From: Craterostigma plantagineum
Lineage: Eukaryota > Streptophyta > Magnoliopsida > Lamiales > Linderniaceae
Assembly (NCBI GenBank): GCA_027422505.1
Contig: JAPQWV010001366.1
Coordinates: 29,217-93,216 of the forward strand
Direction of reading: 5' to 3'
DNA: 64,000 bases
Part shown: in pieces, positions 34,561 through 45,550 of the stretch
Layout: every line of letters begins with the position of its first letter
How positions within the stretch are numbered: the stretch's first letter is position 1
Program-made: the position numbers and the translations under genes
Notes under the pieces: generated by a model
What the model saw: the letters and a program-made list of their open reading frames with translations, nothing else
Told to the model about the DNA's origin: nothing
The model's database searches: none

Positions 34561-35090
34561 CGCGCGGGGTGCCGAGTCTAACCTAGGGCCCTGATATTGA
34601 GATAGGTAGAGTGTGGAACGAGCGTGCATTGTATTATTTCATGCAGTGAGGTGTCGGGATTTGGGGTGAGTGCACGCTGCATCTGCATGAATTCATCTAC
34701 TGAGCGTATTGCTCAGGCCTTTATTGTTGTAGGTAATGATGAGTCCGACGACGGCGGACGTCAGGACTAGGTTAGCGGCTGGTGGCGGTGACTCCACGGA
34801 CTTTTGAGGGCGAGAGCGGTACATGGATGCGACTTGTGGAGCGATTTTAGATATTCTGGTTTTTGGGGCTTCGCCCATGTAAAGAACACCTTTGTAAAAT
34901 GATATCTTCTGATATGTATAATTTTTATTTATTTGAGAAGTTTTTGCAAATGGGCTTTCCGTGGCTTTCGTTGCGGAAATCCACCAAATATTTTAGTTAG
35001 GAAAGTAGGGTCGTTACAAGTTCGAAACCAACCAAATATTGCCTTCAACACCGAACAAGACAACAATTCTGATGGCGAAGAAGAAACATG

Positions 35091-36160
35091 GTTTAAAGCA
35101 TGCTCCTAGGGCATGGTATGAAAGGCTAACTAAGTTCTTGATTGACATAGAGTTTTCGACTGGAACTATACACTGTTTATTAAGTACGAAGGTGATCACA
35201 TGATACTGGTCCAAATCTACGTTGATGATATCATATTTGGAAGTACTAATATCCTTCTTTACGAGGAATTCTCTAAGTCTATGCAGAAGGAATTTGAGGT
35301 GAGCTTAATGGATGAGCTGAACTACTTCCTCGGGTTGCAAATAAAGCAGCTTCACAATGGAACTTTTGTATTTCAGACAAAGTACAGCAAGGAATTACTG
35401 ACAAAATTCGGGATGAGCGATTCCAAAGCAATTTCCACCCCTATGCATCAAACCACCAAAATAGACTGTGATGAATCAGGTACACCAGTGATCAAATAGA
35501 ATATCGAGGTATGATCGGAAACATTCTTTACTTAACTACTAGTCGTCCTGATATCATGTTTGCTGTTGGTATGTGTTCGAGATATCAGTCCTGATCCTAG
35601 GGAATCCCACTGATCGCAGTTAAGCGTATACTTAGATATATCAAGGGTACTGTCAATTTTGGTCTGTGGTACTCTCATACGGATGAATACCCATTAATGG
35701 GATATTCCGATGCCGACTATGCCGGCTGTAGGGAAGATATGAAAAGTACTAGTGGAACTTGCCAATTACTTGAAAATTCCCTGGTAACTTGGTCTAGTAG
35801 AAAGTAAAATGCTGTCGCCCTCTCCACAATCGAAGCTGAATATATGGCCTTAGGAAATTGTTGTCAACAGTTCTTTGGATGAAACAAACCCTTAGTGATT
35901 TCGGGTTAGGTTACGACAAAATTCCTATTCTCTGTGATAACACTAGTGCCATTAGTATGACTAAGAATCCCGTGCTTCATTCTCGTACTAAGCATATTGA
36001 GGTTAAACATCATTTTATACGAGACCATGTTCAGAAGGGAATATCAGTGTGGAATTCGTAGGAACAATGATCAGCTCGCTGATATCTTCATGAAACCCCT
36101 AATTGAGGCAAGATTCTACGACATCCGTGATCGATTGGGAATTATCGAGCTAAATAGGTT
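35091..36160 (+). pseudogene. SIRE-like reverse transcriptase C-terminus and RNase H
   Basis: The RT fragment starts in HAPRAWYERLTKFLIDI and includes the catalytic YVDD in LVQIYVDDIIFGSTN (35200 on), then SLMDELNYFLGLQIKQLHNG and MSDSKAISTPMHQTTK. RNase H follows with GYSDADYAGCREDMKSTSGT, STIEAEYMALG and LWMKQTLSDFGLGYDKIPIL then CDNTSAISMTKNP (to 36061), ending NDQLADIFMKPL. The N-terminal half of RT and all of integrase and protease are deleted. Several one-base shifts and stops are present. Confidence 0.88.
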
Positions 36161-36726
36161 AGTAAATCTGCCTAATTCTATCATTTACTCTAGGTTATTC
36201 TATTTTAGGTTCGTAGTTATCCTATCTAAGACATTCATTCAGCCCCTTAGAATATTTCGTGAATCTTATAGATTTTTTCCTTAAGTGTGATCTTTTGTAT
36301 TTTAAGAAGAAATTCGTAGTTATCCCATTCCGAGACATTCTATCAACTATCTAGATTATTTTAGAAAATGCTCGATCTTCTGGATCTGTCATTTGAATGT
36401 GATCAGGTTATTTTAGGAAGGAACTCATGGATATCATTTCAGCCGTTCAGTTATTTTAGGGAATTCATATATTTAAAAAACTATTCCTATTCAGCCCAGT
36501 CACATCCCTTCCTTAATTATGAGATCTCGTCAAACCAGTCTGATATTTCTGACATTTTTCCACTTTCCTACTTTCAAATTTCAATTTCAAATTTCGAAAT
36601 CCATCCTTATCTCTTCCAAAATAAACAGAACCATATTCCTGTAAAAAAAAAACTCAGAACCGTTCTTCAACCTTCATCAACTCAATCATCTTCTCCAAAA
36701 ATCTCTTCGACCTTCAACCCTTCAAA
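36161..36726 (+). other. Spacer between RNase H and extra ORF of the SIRE-like element
   Basis: AT-rich. The string TTCGTAGTTATCC(T/C)AT recurs at about 36211 and 36316, and GTTATTTTAGG(A/G)A at about 36407 and 36450. No conserved domain is visible. Confidence 0.5.
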
Positions 36727-38190
36727 ATGGCAAAAACCACCGGATCCAAAGCCGCCGCCATGGAATCCTCCAACCGCAACGCAAAGAGCCATGACTGATG
36801 AAGAATTATCCGACTCACCCAAACAAGTTTCATCACCATCACCACTTATGTTCGGAAAACCCATTCCAAGGCCAAATCAGTTGAGAAAGTTCCATCCCCG
36901 TCAAAAGTCGCCAAAAAGAAGAAGAAGAAATCCAAGAAATCCAGCCCCACTCCTACTCAAACCCCCGCAAATCTTCCGAGCCTGAAAAGTCTGCCTCGAG
37001 TCAAGAGATCGCTGAAGTTCCTGAAGAAACCTAGAAATCGCCATCTAGAAGCCCAACTCCTAAAGAAACCCAGAATCTCCTTCACCACTTGAAAAAGCCT
37101 CGCCGTCTCCACAGCCGACCCCAAAATCTTCGAACATCCCCTATTGATCTGTCCAAACATAATGAAATCCTAGTTGAAGCACTTTTTCTGGAAGAAAGTA
37201 CGCGCACCACCTACAAATGCTTCAGAAACAGAGATATCGCTCGCGGTCGTGGAGTTGCCTTCGACAAGTTACCTCCTGGAAACGTTATCACGTGGCTTAA
37301 GGATTTTGGATGGAAGAAATTCCTGAGTCTCAACACACCCTACTACCCTGAAGTCGTCAAACTGTTCTATGCCAACTTCGACTACGAAGTGTTCGAAGGG
37401 CATATCAACATCCGTTCCTATGTTCTCGGCCACAAAATCGAGTGGACCACTCAGAAAATGAATGCTATGCTGGGAGTTACTGATGAGGACCTTTGTCATT
37501 ACGACATGAATGACTGGTGCCACGCTGATGAGTTTGATCTCAGTGATGTCCTTCGTATCCTCTGGAATACCCGCACAAAACCTCGGTTCTCTGACGGTGA
37601 AGCACTGAACCAGCTCCCTATCGACTACTTTTTCCTGCACAAACTGCTCAACATGACCCTACGGAGTGGAAAGATAGGCAGTGGAGGCCACTCAACAACC
37701 ATGAACTTCATGAGCACCTTCGTGGTCTACATGATCTCTCAGAACCGCAAGTTCAACCTAGGATATGTCATCATGAAGCACATGATCCAGGCCTTCGAAA
37801 GCAGAGACAAGGCGCTGCCTTATGGCATGCTGCTCACTCACCTGTTTGAGTGCGAGGGTATTATTCTGGCGCCGGGTTGGGAAGACAGATCCGTCCACAT
37901 CATGGACCAAGTGACCTTGAAGTGCATGGGGATTCACTACACAAAAGCCAAGGTTGGTTTAAGGCCAAGGAGAATAGGTCAGTGGATAGTGCCCAGAAAC
38001 GATCTGCTGCGAAGGGAAAGGCAAAGGTCAAGAGCGACGACGATGAGGATTACGAAGATGAGCTAAGTGTCGGAAAGATAGAGATCTCGGTCTTGCGCCG
38101 CATATCTCCGATATCAAGGCCGATAATCAGAAGCGCTTCCGCAAGCTCAAAGAACCGTATACCGAGTTGTCGCTGCTCTGCTCTTAGTTA
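36727..38190 (+). pseudogene. Extra (env-position) ORF of the SIRE-like element
   Basis: Likely starts MAKTTGSKAAAMESS at 36727 and shifts frame within a basic Pro/Ser/Lys-rich region. The longest open part, 37089-38066 (325 aa), has a globular domain: VITWLKDFGWKKFL (66-79), YYPEVVKLFYANFDYE (85-100), SYVLGHKIEWT, MNAMLGV, DYFFLHKLLNMTLRSG (179-194), RKFNLGYVIMKHMIQAF and YGMLLTHLFECEGI. No signal peptide or convincing membrane helix is seen. In SIRE-lineage elements the ORF here has been called envelope-like; the sequence here supports a soluble domain of the putative plant transposon protein type. An Asp/Glu-rich string follows to about 38060 in another frame. Confidence 0.8.
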
Positions 38191-38261
38191 CCCTTAGGAT
38201 ATTCCGTTCTGCTCGTATCTGCAAGTTTTAGTTCTTAGGTGTCCCTCCTACCTTTTTGATA

Positions 38262-38874
38262 ATGAAGGGGGAGTAGTAAGGTAAGTGTTAGGCGTTGAGC
38301 GTCTAAGTGTTTTGGTGTGTAGGGAAGCTCATTGAACCCTAATCTATATAATATTTGCTGCTTTTATGATTCCAATGCTTAACATTTTGCTCTGATCTCT
38401 GGATATATCTGTGCTGATCTTACACTGCGTTATCTGATCTTATGCTCTGATGCAGTGATACTCAGATACTGTGCAAATTGACTTGTGTGAGATTTCTTGA
38501 TAAGTGCTAAGTGCCTGATGCGAGGATTATCTGATTGCTTGAATCATGCTTGGAAAATGCGCACTTAGGCAGGGGAGCACACTCACGGGTAAATATCAAA
38601 ATTTTGCACCCATGATATAACCTTGAAAATGACATGATATACATACACTTAGACAGGGGGAGCAAATCATTCATGATATATCTTTGCATGACATAGAGAT
38701 AACTGCACTTAGGCAGGGGGAGCAAATATGTATCATATGTGATTAGGAATATCATATGCTCTGTTTTGCAAATTGTTGAACACTTAGACATATGCGCTAG
38801 GACTTGTGAAATCGAATATGCTTACATACTTCTATGCTGCATCAATTACATGTCATCATCAAAAAGGGGGAGAA
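38262..38874 (+). repeat. Reiterated polypurine-like motif before the SIRE-like 3' LTR
   Basis: GAAGGGGGAGTAG (38266), CACTTAGGCAGGGGAGCA (about 38561), CACTTAGACAGGGGGAGCAA (about 38646), CACTTAGGCAGGGGGAGCAA (about 38705) and the final AAAAAGGGGGAGAA (38861-38874). Any could prime plus-strand synthesis; the last one abuts the LTR. Confidence 0.78.
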
Positions 38875-40611
38875 TGTTGACCTTTTTGGTCCATGAGTGT
38901 CAGAGAGTTTTGATGGACAATGTAATTGTAATAACGTTCGGTCTATAAATTAAGCAATTCGATCTATGATCAATATAATGTCTAAGTTCATGATAATATT
39001 CAATCACGCATTGATTCTGCGCTATAAATTGATTAAAGTGCTGAATATTTGATTCGCATATGAGTTTGTGATTTGTTGATGAGACTATGTGATCGCATGT
39101 TATAGACAGCCCATGTGATAGGATATATCGTACTGAGCTATATATGGAAATAATGCATGAGATATCCTACTGAGTTATAAAAGGAAAATGTGTTGTTTAT
39201 ATATGGAAAGTGATATATCTATTCAGAACATGTTATTCCTGACGAAAATCACATAAACGATTCTTTGCATGCTTTCCACTGAATTTAATATGCAATATTG
39301 AATTAATTTCGTTCCTTATGCTGATTGGAATATTATATTTAGGGAAGATTTGATTTGATTGACTTTGTGGATAAGGTGAAATTATAGGGTATGTGCTATA
39401 AACGGATGTGATCTCTTAAATAAGGAAAGTTCTCCCATGATATGATAAATCGAATGAAGTATGCTCTGGTCTGATTTGCGTGCTAAACATGGTAAATATA
39501 TTGATCTAGTACTATGAGCTGTACATGGAAGACGTGCGGATATGATGCTATCTTGTGTGCTATAATTGGAAAGTTAATCTGGATTGATTTACACTAGAAA
39601 CAAATAGCAGGAAATCACTTATGGAAAGTCAGACATGGTAAAAATATGCGAAGTGATTGAATATGCATGAGAACGAAATTGAGTCTTTATGTGGAATATA
39701 TCCATGCTTAAATGAGCTCTTATATGGAAAATAATCATGCTTTAATGTGCTTATGACCGTTGCGACGATTGATTAAAAGCGTGATTTATATGGCATGATA
39801 GGTCTCGAAAATTACATGGAAACTATGCTTGATTTGGTGATTATTATATGATATAATTTTCCATGTGAAGTGCTATTTTGAAAAGGTTTATATATGAGCT
39901 AGAATTCATAATTTTGAAAAACAAAGAATTTGCAAATTTAAGCCTACGAGAGATAATTGAGCAGAAAGATACAGAGAGATTCCTGAGCCTTCCATTTGTG
40001 ATAGCTTTTGCCTACCTGAGCTTTAACTTGCGATTCCATCACTGAGCGAGTGATTCATCCGGTCATTCCAACCTCCCATACCATATTCTATCTTCGGACG
40101 TGTTGTCTTCGGACGTGAGCAATACCAAGGAGGCAAGGTCGACGATTACGCACACGTGAAGGGAAAGACGAGTTCTGGGGGCCCTTTGGTAGCGAACTGT
40201 GTCTGTCGGGATCAGGAGAGTCCGAGGAACGATACTTGGCGTGTGGTAACCTAGTGTGTCTAGTGTTCGACTTGTTTCGGTTGTGTACTGGGCTAACCAA
40301 TCAGTTTTGTATCCAGCTACGGTGCATTATAGTGATTGGTTAAACTCTTGGGGAGCAAACCCAAGGAGAGGAGTAAACCCCAGTTGGAGATATAACCTCT
40401 ATAAACACCCTGTCTCGCATTTATTTTTCAGTTATTTCTTTATCACTGTGAGACAGACCCGAAACACATCCGACGTAACTAGGATATATCAGGCATGCTC
40501 GTCACAAGCATCAGTAGGCATATCCAAGTCATACACTTAGGAATTGTGATAAGAAGCATAAAATTTCTATAAGCCTAATTCCCCCCTCCCTTAGGCACAT
40601 TTATATCTTCA
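38875..40611 (+). repeat. 3' LTR of the SIRE-like element
   Basis: 1737 bp; starts TGTTGACC right after AAAAAGGGGGAGAA and ends ..ATATCTTCA. Confidence 0.9.
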
Positions 40612-41149
40612 GTATAATAGTTATAAAAACACATTTATTTAAAAGAAATTAGATGCATTAAAAAATGTTTTCGGTGGGTTCTCGTAGGTTGAAATATCTC
40701 AAAAAAAAAACATGCTGGTATGAATCTCTTAAGAAAAATTATATATATATATATATGAATTTTATGGTGCTCACCTTATGTGAGCACTTTATGTGGGCAC
40801 CTGCTGATGTGGCACCGATTCGTGCCATGTCACATCCCACATCGACATCTAAGGTTATGTCGTCTTAATTAATACCTTCTAGATGCCATTAATCGATATT
40901 TCGGATGCTGGTGTGGCATATTGACGCAATAAATTTTATTGACATGTAAAATGTTATGTAAGGTGTCAATATGTCACGTGTGCAACAGAGTTCTCTTGCA
41001 CGAATCAAATTCGGATAACATTTATGTGTTTATGTAGGGTGGTTATGGCTGGAATTTGTATGGATGTGCTGACGTGGCGTTGTAGGAATGATTGGATATT
41101 CTATTTGGGGCAATTGCACTATATATTACGCTAATCTGTCGTCGGAGAT
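40612..41149. other. Non-coding flank between SIRE-like element and hAT element
   Basis: Contains (AT)n at about 40741-40755 and an inverted pair GTGCTCACCTTATGTGAGCAC. No gene recognised. Confidence 0.55.
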
Positions 41150-44038
41150 TAGACCTGGGTTTTGGGACGGGCAAACCCGGAACCGGCCCATGAAACCGGT
41201 CCAAAACGGTTCTGGAACCGGTAACCGGCCTAGTTAAAATGAACTGGGCCGGTTCGGGGAACTCGGAACCGCGGGCTACCGGTTCCGGTTCGGGCCAAAC
41301 GGCTCTTCAATATTTTTTTAGTTCTATAAACCCTTAAAATTACCATTTTACCCCCAAACGGAAAGTCTATAAATACCACCTCATTTTAACCATTTTAACT
41401 CACAATTACATCCAAATCCCTCCCTCTCTCTTTCAAAAACTCTCTAGAAATCATCCTCATATTAATATTTAATATTATTAGCAATAAAAATTATTTTATT
41501 TACTCTACTACACACACTCACTTATTATTTACAAACAAATATAATTATTATTTTTTATATTATAAAAATACTAATGGCGTCGTCATCGAGAAATCCTAAC
41601 CCGAGCGATGGAGATGTTATTATGATTTTAGGTCACGTCGATACGTTTAGGGGGAATGCCGACACCGACGAGGAGACCGATGTACCGGAGCCGACGGCGG
41701 CGACCGACGAGGGACTGAGCCAAGCTTCTACGGCGACTACAAGAAGGAAGCAACAACCGCATGGTCGGCGGTCTAAGGTATGGAATTTTATTGATTTAGA
41801 AATGGATAAAATTAATCCCGCTGTAGGTGCCGCTTATTGCAAAATGTGCCGCCATCCCTACACAATTAAGATCGGACCGAATCGAGGTGGGACGGGCTCG
41901 ATGAAAAAACACCTTCAGAGTGCATAATTTCGGGGACGATCTAGAGCCGGTAGGAACCGAACCCCGACAACAACAAATAAACGTAAGTACGGGTAAGAAT
42001 TTTGTTATTACTAGGGAAATTTCTAAAAAGCCTTAGTTAAATTCGTAGTAATGTGTGAAGAACCCTTTTGCGTTGCGGAAGTGAAGGGTTTATCAAATTT
42101 ATGAGTACGATACAACCCGGTTCCATAACGTGACCCGTAAATCCTTAGAAAATATGTCTTAGAATGTTTTAAAGAATATCAGTCTAGCTTAATTAGTCAT
42201 TTAGCCAACATTTCGTGTATGATTAGTTTGACTACCGATATTTGGATTAACATTACGTCGCAATCTTATTTAGTCGTCACCGCCCATTGGATAGATGAAA
42301 CATGGACTATGCAAAAACGTATTCTTTCCCTTTATCCTCTAGATTCGCAACATTGCGCCACTACGATATCGAACTATGTGTTGAATGTCGTTAACAAATA
42401 TGGTATCAAGATAAAATATGTCTATCGCCTTAGATAATGCTAGCGGGAACAACGTAGCGATAGGGATCCTTCGTAGACATCTTAGGTTACCCTTAGACGG
42501 CCGATTACTACATGCTAGGTGCGCTTGTCATATAATTAACTTGTGTGTGCAATGTGCTTTTGACGAAATTTTGGGAGATATGGTAGAAACATTTAAGGTG
42601 ATAGGTAAGTTACTTGGGAACGCCGCTACGGAACGTCGTGGAAGCAAATCGTCCCTGCCGCCGGCCTCACATACAAGAAGTTTCCGTTGCCAGTACCGAC
42701 AAGGAACTCGTTGTACCACCTCCTTAGCACCTTCATGCGCTACAAGGACTTGTTGATGCCTTTTTGGAACGAGTTCGCAGTCGGCAACAACTCCATGTAT
42801 GAATTACGACAAACTGATTGGGATATTGCAGGGTGTTCAGTGAAGCTACGGAGAAATTCTCCGGAGTTCACTACCCGACGTCCCCATTGATCATCTGGAA
42901 CCTCTTCGCGATGTGCTACAAGTTCGTGGAGTATCACAGTAGTCCATACTTGGGTGGTTTCATCCAAAACATGGAGAAGAATTTCAGGAAGTATTGGAAG
43001 CCATCCCAATAGTTCACTGTTTGTCTGCCTTACTCGACCCTAGTTGCGATGTTGATATATGTGATATTTTTCTTGATTATTATGCTCAATTTCTTGGAAA
43101 GAAAGTGGATGACAAAAAGGCGTCAATCCACGATTCTCTCCAAGAACTTTTTTCTGTTTATGCAGCTGAGCAGGGACACAGTGTGGAGCAACCCGTACCA
43201 GCGAGCGAATCCGGTTTGTCGGAAGGAGGCGGCGGCGAAATGGGACTACTACGATGATTGAAGGCACAAAAGATTGTCGGGGTTGAACACGAATGAGATC
43301 CAACTCTACCCGAGCCACAACTTCCAGACTCCTGAAGACTTCGACATTTTGGCCTGGTGGAAGTCGAACGCGACTCTTTATCCGACCCTATCCGTCGTCG
43401 CTCGAGACGTTTTAGCCGTGCAAGCATCTAGTGTCGCCACTGAGTCTGCCTTCTCTACATCCGGACGAATTATCGGTGGCCGACGCGCGAGCCTTAGCCC
43501 GGATGCCCTCGCAATGCTAACCTTATTGAAGGATTGGTATTTCACCGAATCGAAGAACCGACGGGAGAACGCCATCGACGAGTTCCGTTCTTCTAGTTCG
43601 GACGAAGACGAAGAGGCCTCGAACATAGTTTTAGTTAATAGTCAAGTCGAATAAATTGTATTTTTATTTTTTTATTTCCAATATTTTTTTCTCTTTTGTA
43701 ATTTTTAGGTAGTTTTTTTTCTTTTATGTTTTCTTTTGTTAGGTAGTTTTTTTTTTTTTTTGTAATTTTCTCATCTTTTTTTTTTTGTTTTTTTCTGGAA
43801 TAAAATTTTCGGATATTTTTTAAAGAATTTTCTCAAAGTAAAAATATAAATAAGTAAATAACCGGAACCGGCCCATTACAGGCCTGGGGTTCCCTTCTGC
43901 GGTTCTGGGCCGGTCCCGTGGAAATGGTCCCAGAACCAGAACCGGTACCATCTCGGAACCAGTTGAACCAGAACCGTGGAACCAGAACTGGTACATACGG
44001 CCCGGAACTGGCCCAATTCGGCCCATTACCCAGGTCTA
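41150..44038 (+). mobile_element. hAT DNA transposon with degraded transposase
   Basis: 2889 bp. Terminal inverted repeats TAGACCTGGGT (41150-41160) and ACCCAGGTCTA (44028-44038) match perfectly over 11 bp. The flanking 8-mers are TCGGAGAT and CCGGAGAT, an 8-bp target duplication with one mismatch, as expected of hAT. Subterminal DNA on both sides is packed with AACCGG/CCGGTT motifs (41170-41310 and 43860-44025), which in hAT families serve as transposase-binding repeats. The transposase inside has a zinc finger and dimerisation domain but broken frames. Confidence 0.92.
41574..43654 (+). pseudogene. hAT transposase, frameshifted
   Basis: Starts MASSSRNPNPSDGD. A BED-type zinc finger follows (VWNFIDLEMDKINPAVGAAY then CKMCRHPY..MKKHLQSA, to 41927). 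After a stop and shifts come SLTTDIWINITSQSYLVVTA with HWIDETWTMQKRIL (42219-42437), ALDNASGNNVAIGILRRHL and CHIINLCVQCAFDEI (42418-42650), an RNase H-like middle part, and the hAT C-terminal dimerisation domain with SVVARDVLAVQASSVATESA then FSTSGRIIGGRRASLSP (43274-43654). All family domains are present, so this copy was recently complete; several indels now block it. The start is the first Met after the subterminal repeat. Confidence 0.88.
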
Positions 44039-44046
44039 CCGGAGAT

Positions 44047-45203
44047 ATTAATGATGATTCATTAATTTGGCAGTAATCCTGATTCATTAATGATTCGTAT
44101 GTGTGACTGTTACAGTCTTGCATTTATACATTCATTCGTTCAACGGTTGGGAAGATGTATGATCATATGATTGATAGATGCGTTGTATGTAGTCTTCCTA
44201 TTAATGGCTCCATTAATATTCCCTATTTTCCTTCTGACCGACCGTGAATTTCAACAGTCTTGCAGTGTTCATGAATGATGCATTGTATGTGATATGATAT
44301 GTCTTTATGGATCATTCATTTCATCATTCTATCGTCTGTTTCTGTAGTATAATTCCATATTTTATGTAATAATATTAATTTACTATGTTAAATATCCTTC
44401 ATCTGTTTGACACATAGTATGTTTTATTTTGTAATTATTTTTATTATTGCTTATGCAATATATTATTATGCAATTTCCATGTTCAACTCATTTTTTACAA
44501 GAAAATAAATTCATTTTCGTGTATTGAGTCACTCGCATTGGACCCTCACTAATTATGTGCATTTTGTAATTGTTGGCCCAATCCATTTCAAAATTTCACA
44601 TTCATTGCCTTTGACGCATTGGACCCTAAGTAATTATCCATTATGTAATTGTTGGCCCAGCCCGTTCGCTGAAAAATTACATTATTCATCAACGAAGTAA
44701 AAAATTAGGAAATTCATTCTCTTTCGTTTAACCTGACTTCAAAATTCCCAAATTCGGACCCAATTTATTCCTTAGTCATACTGTCCAGAGACGTCTACTG
44801 TTCCAGTGAATACTATTTGGAAGTTGTTGAAGGTTGTCCATTTGAAGATTTGCAGCATTTGTAAGTTCGGTATTTTGCAACCAATAGCCGCATTCGAAAC
44901 TACAATGGCGGAAACTGGCACAGAGGATTGTCTTTGTTTTAATAGTTTGCACAATGATTACTGAGTGTGCTTCATTACTCTGTCAAATGACATATTTTGC
45001 TTGTTTTCTGTCTTAATTTACTGTGTCTTCTCCATTTAGATGGTAAATGTCGACTGGCCATTGTTTTTGTCTTTTACAACTGCGCTGCAGTTTGCAATCT
45101 GTTGGAGATGAATGCTCTTCAGATGTTCTTGCATACTGTTCTCTATTCCCGTGTATCTTGGCGATCGACAAAGGTGTAATAGCATGGCTTGTTATTTTAC
45201 AGG
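44047..45203. other. Non-coding flank with an about 84-bp direct duplication
   Basis: CGCATTGGACCCT..TAATTAT..TGTAATTGTTGGCCCA occurs at about 44535 and 44619. It may include upstream introns or exons of the DUF1985 gene, but none is clear. Confidence 0.5.
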
Positions 45204-45550
45204 CGTTGTTAGACACTCAGCTTCCATAGAACAATATTCTGCCCTGCAAATTAACCATATGTGTCGACTGCCGACTATAAGGGGGTTAGCAAACTTATAC
45301 AGGACGTTTTAAATGCAGGAGAAATTGCAGAAATGGTTGCAAGATCTCCATTTGGAAATCTCAGTGTGTGCGGATAGATTCTACCTGTCGAGCTAGCTAA
45401 TGGTACATGATGCAAGCCCAAACTCCACTACATCGTAGGGATGAGTTGTGGATGATTGTCAATTGCAGGCCTATACGGTTCCCGCGTACGGAATTTTGTT
45501 TGCTTACTAGTCTTAGATTTTCTGCTGAGCCACGAATCGACGAGAATAAT
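45204..45550 (+). pseudogene. DUF1985-domain gene, 5' part, cut by a retrotransposon
   Basis: After the acceptor TTTTACAG at 45203 the sequence reads, with shifts, ICVDCRL.., SKLIQDVLNAGEIAEMVARS, PFGNLSVCADRFYLSS and then RRDELWMIVNCRPIRFPRTE with FCLLTSLRFSAEPRIDEN up to 45550. The string ELW-(I/F)VN-(K/R)PIRF-EFCL-T-LRF is the core of the plant DUF1985 domain. DUF1985 occurs in Ulp1-protease-bearing Mutator-like elements and in related host genes. The exon is interrupted at its Asn codons by the element at 45551-53436. Confidence 0.75.

Larger units (their letters stand above)
32605..35018 (+). mobile_element. Solo LTR of the Tekay-like Ty3 family nested in the SIRE-like gag
   Basis: 2414 bp, starting TGTAACACCCG and ending GGTCGTTACA, flanked by the perfect 5-bp duplication AGTTC (32600-32604 and 35019-35023). 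Its ends resemble those of the LTR at 3297-6100. It contains no gag or pol. Removing it and one duplication restores the gag reading seen in the other SIRE-like copy. A solo LTR of this kind arises by recombination between the two LTRs of a full element. Confidence 0.92.
31935..35090 (+). pseudogene. SIRE-like gag (DUF4219/UBN2 type), frameshifted and interrupted by a solo LTR
   Basis: Starts MASSSFDVFGEGQ at 31935; the typical FDGTNYAIWKK motif of Copia gag follows. A one-base shift moves the reading to YDLWDIITTGPYNPK and DKRGISLNAKAKNMIACALT, then a stop near 32234, then VVQERIALLTHQYELFKMG, MFSLEKKIPDGEK and LRSLPREWNPK to about 32600. The last residues continue after the solo LTR (35019-35090) with an Asn/Asp/Glu-rich string. 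The copy at 60681 shows the uninterrupted reading. Confidence 0.87.
30152..40611 (+). mobile_element. SIRE-like Ty1 (Copia) retrotransposon with internal deletion, extra ORF and a nested solo LTR
   Basis: LTRs 30152-31874 and 38875-40611 begin TGTTGACCTTTTTGGTCCAT and end TTTATATCTTCA. The primer site ATATCAGAGC follows the 5' LTR; AAAAAGGGGGAGAA precedes the 3' LTR. Gag (31935 on) is cut by a solo LTR at 32605-35018. After the gag acidic string DNNSDGEEE near 35080 the sequence jumps to the RT string HAPRAWYERL, so the knuckle, protease, integrase and most of RT are deleted. RT end, RNase H and an extra ORF follow. The extra ORF and several polypurine-like repeats before the LTR are features of the SIRE/Maximus lineage. 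Flanks (GTAGT left, GTATA right) do not form a perfect duplication. Confidence 0.9.

Noticed and set aside
34363..34629. An 88-aa minus-strand frame in the solo LTR
   Set aside because: It lies in the direct-repeat array of an LTR and shows no domain.
30147..40616. Target-site duplication of the first SIRE-like element
   Set aside because: Left GTAGT and right GTATA agree at only three of five bases, so I do not claim it; one flank may have mutated or carry errors.
40740..40830. The AT run and GTGCTCACC/GGTGAGCAC-like pair as ends of a Mutator element
   Set aside because: No long terminal repeats or 9-bp duplication could be paired on the other side of the DUF1985 fragment.
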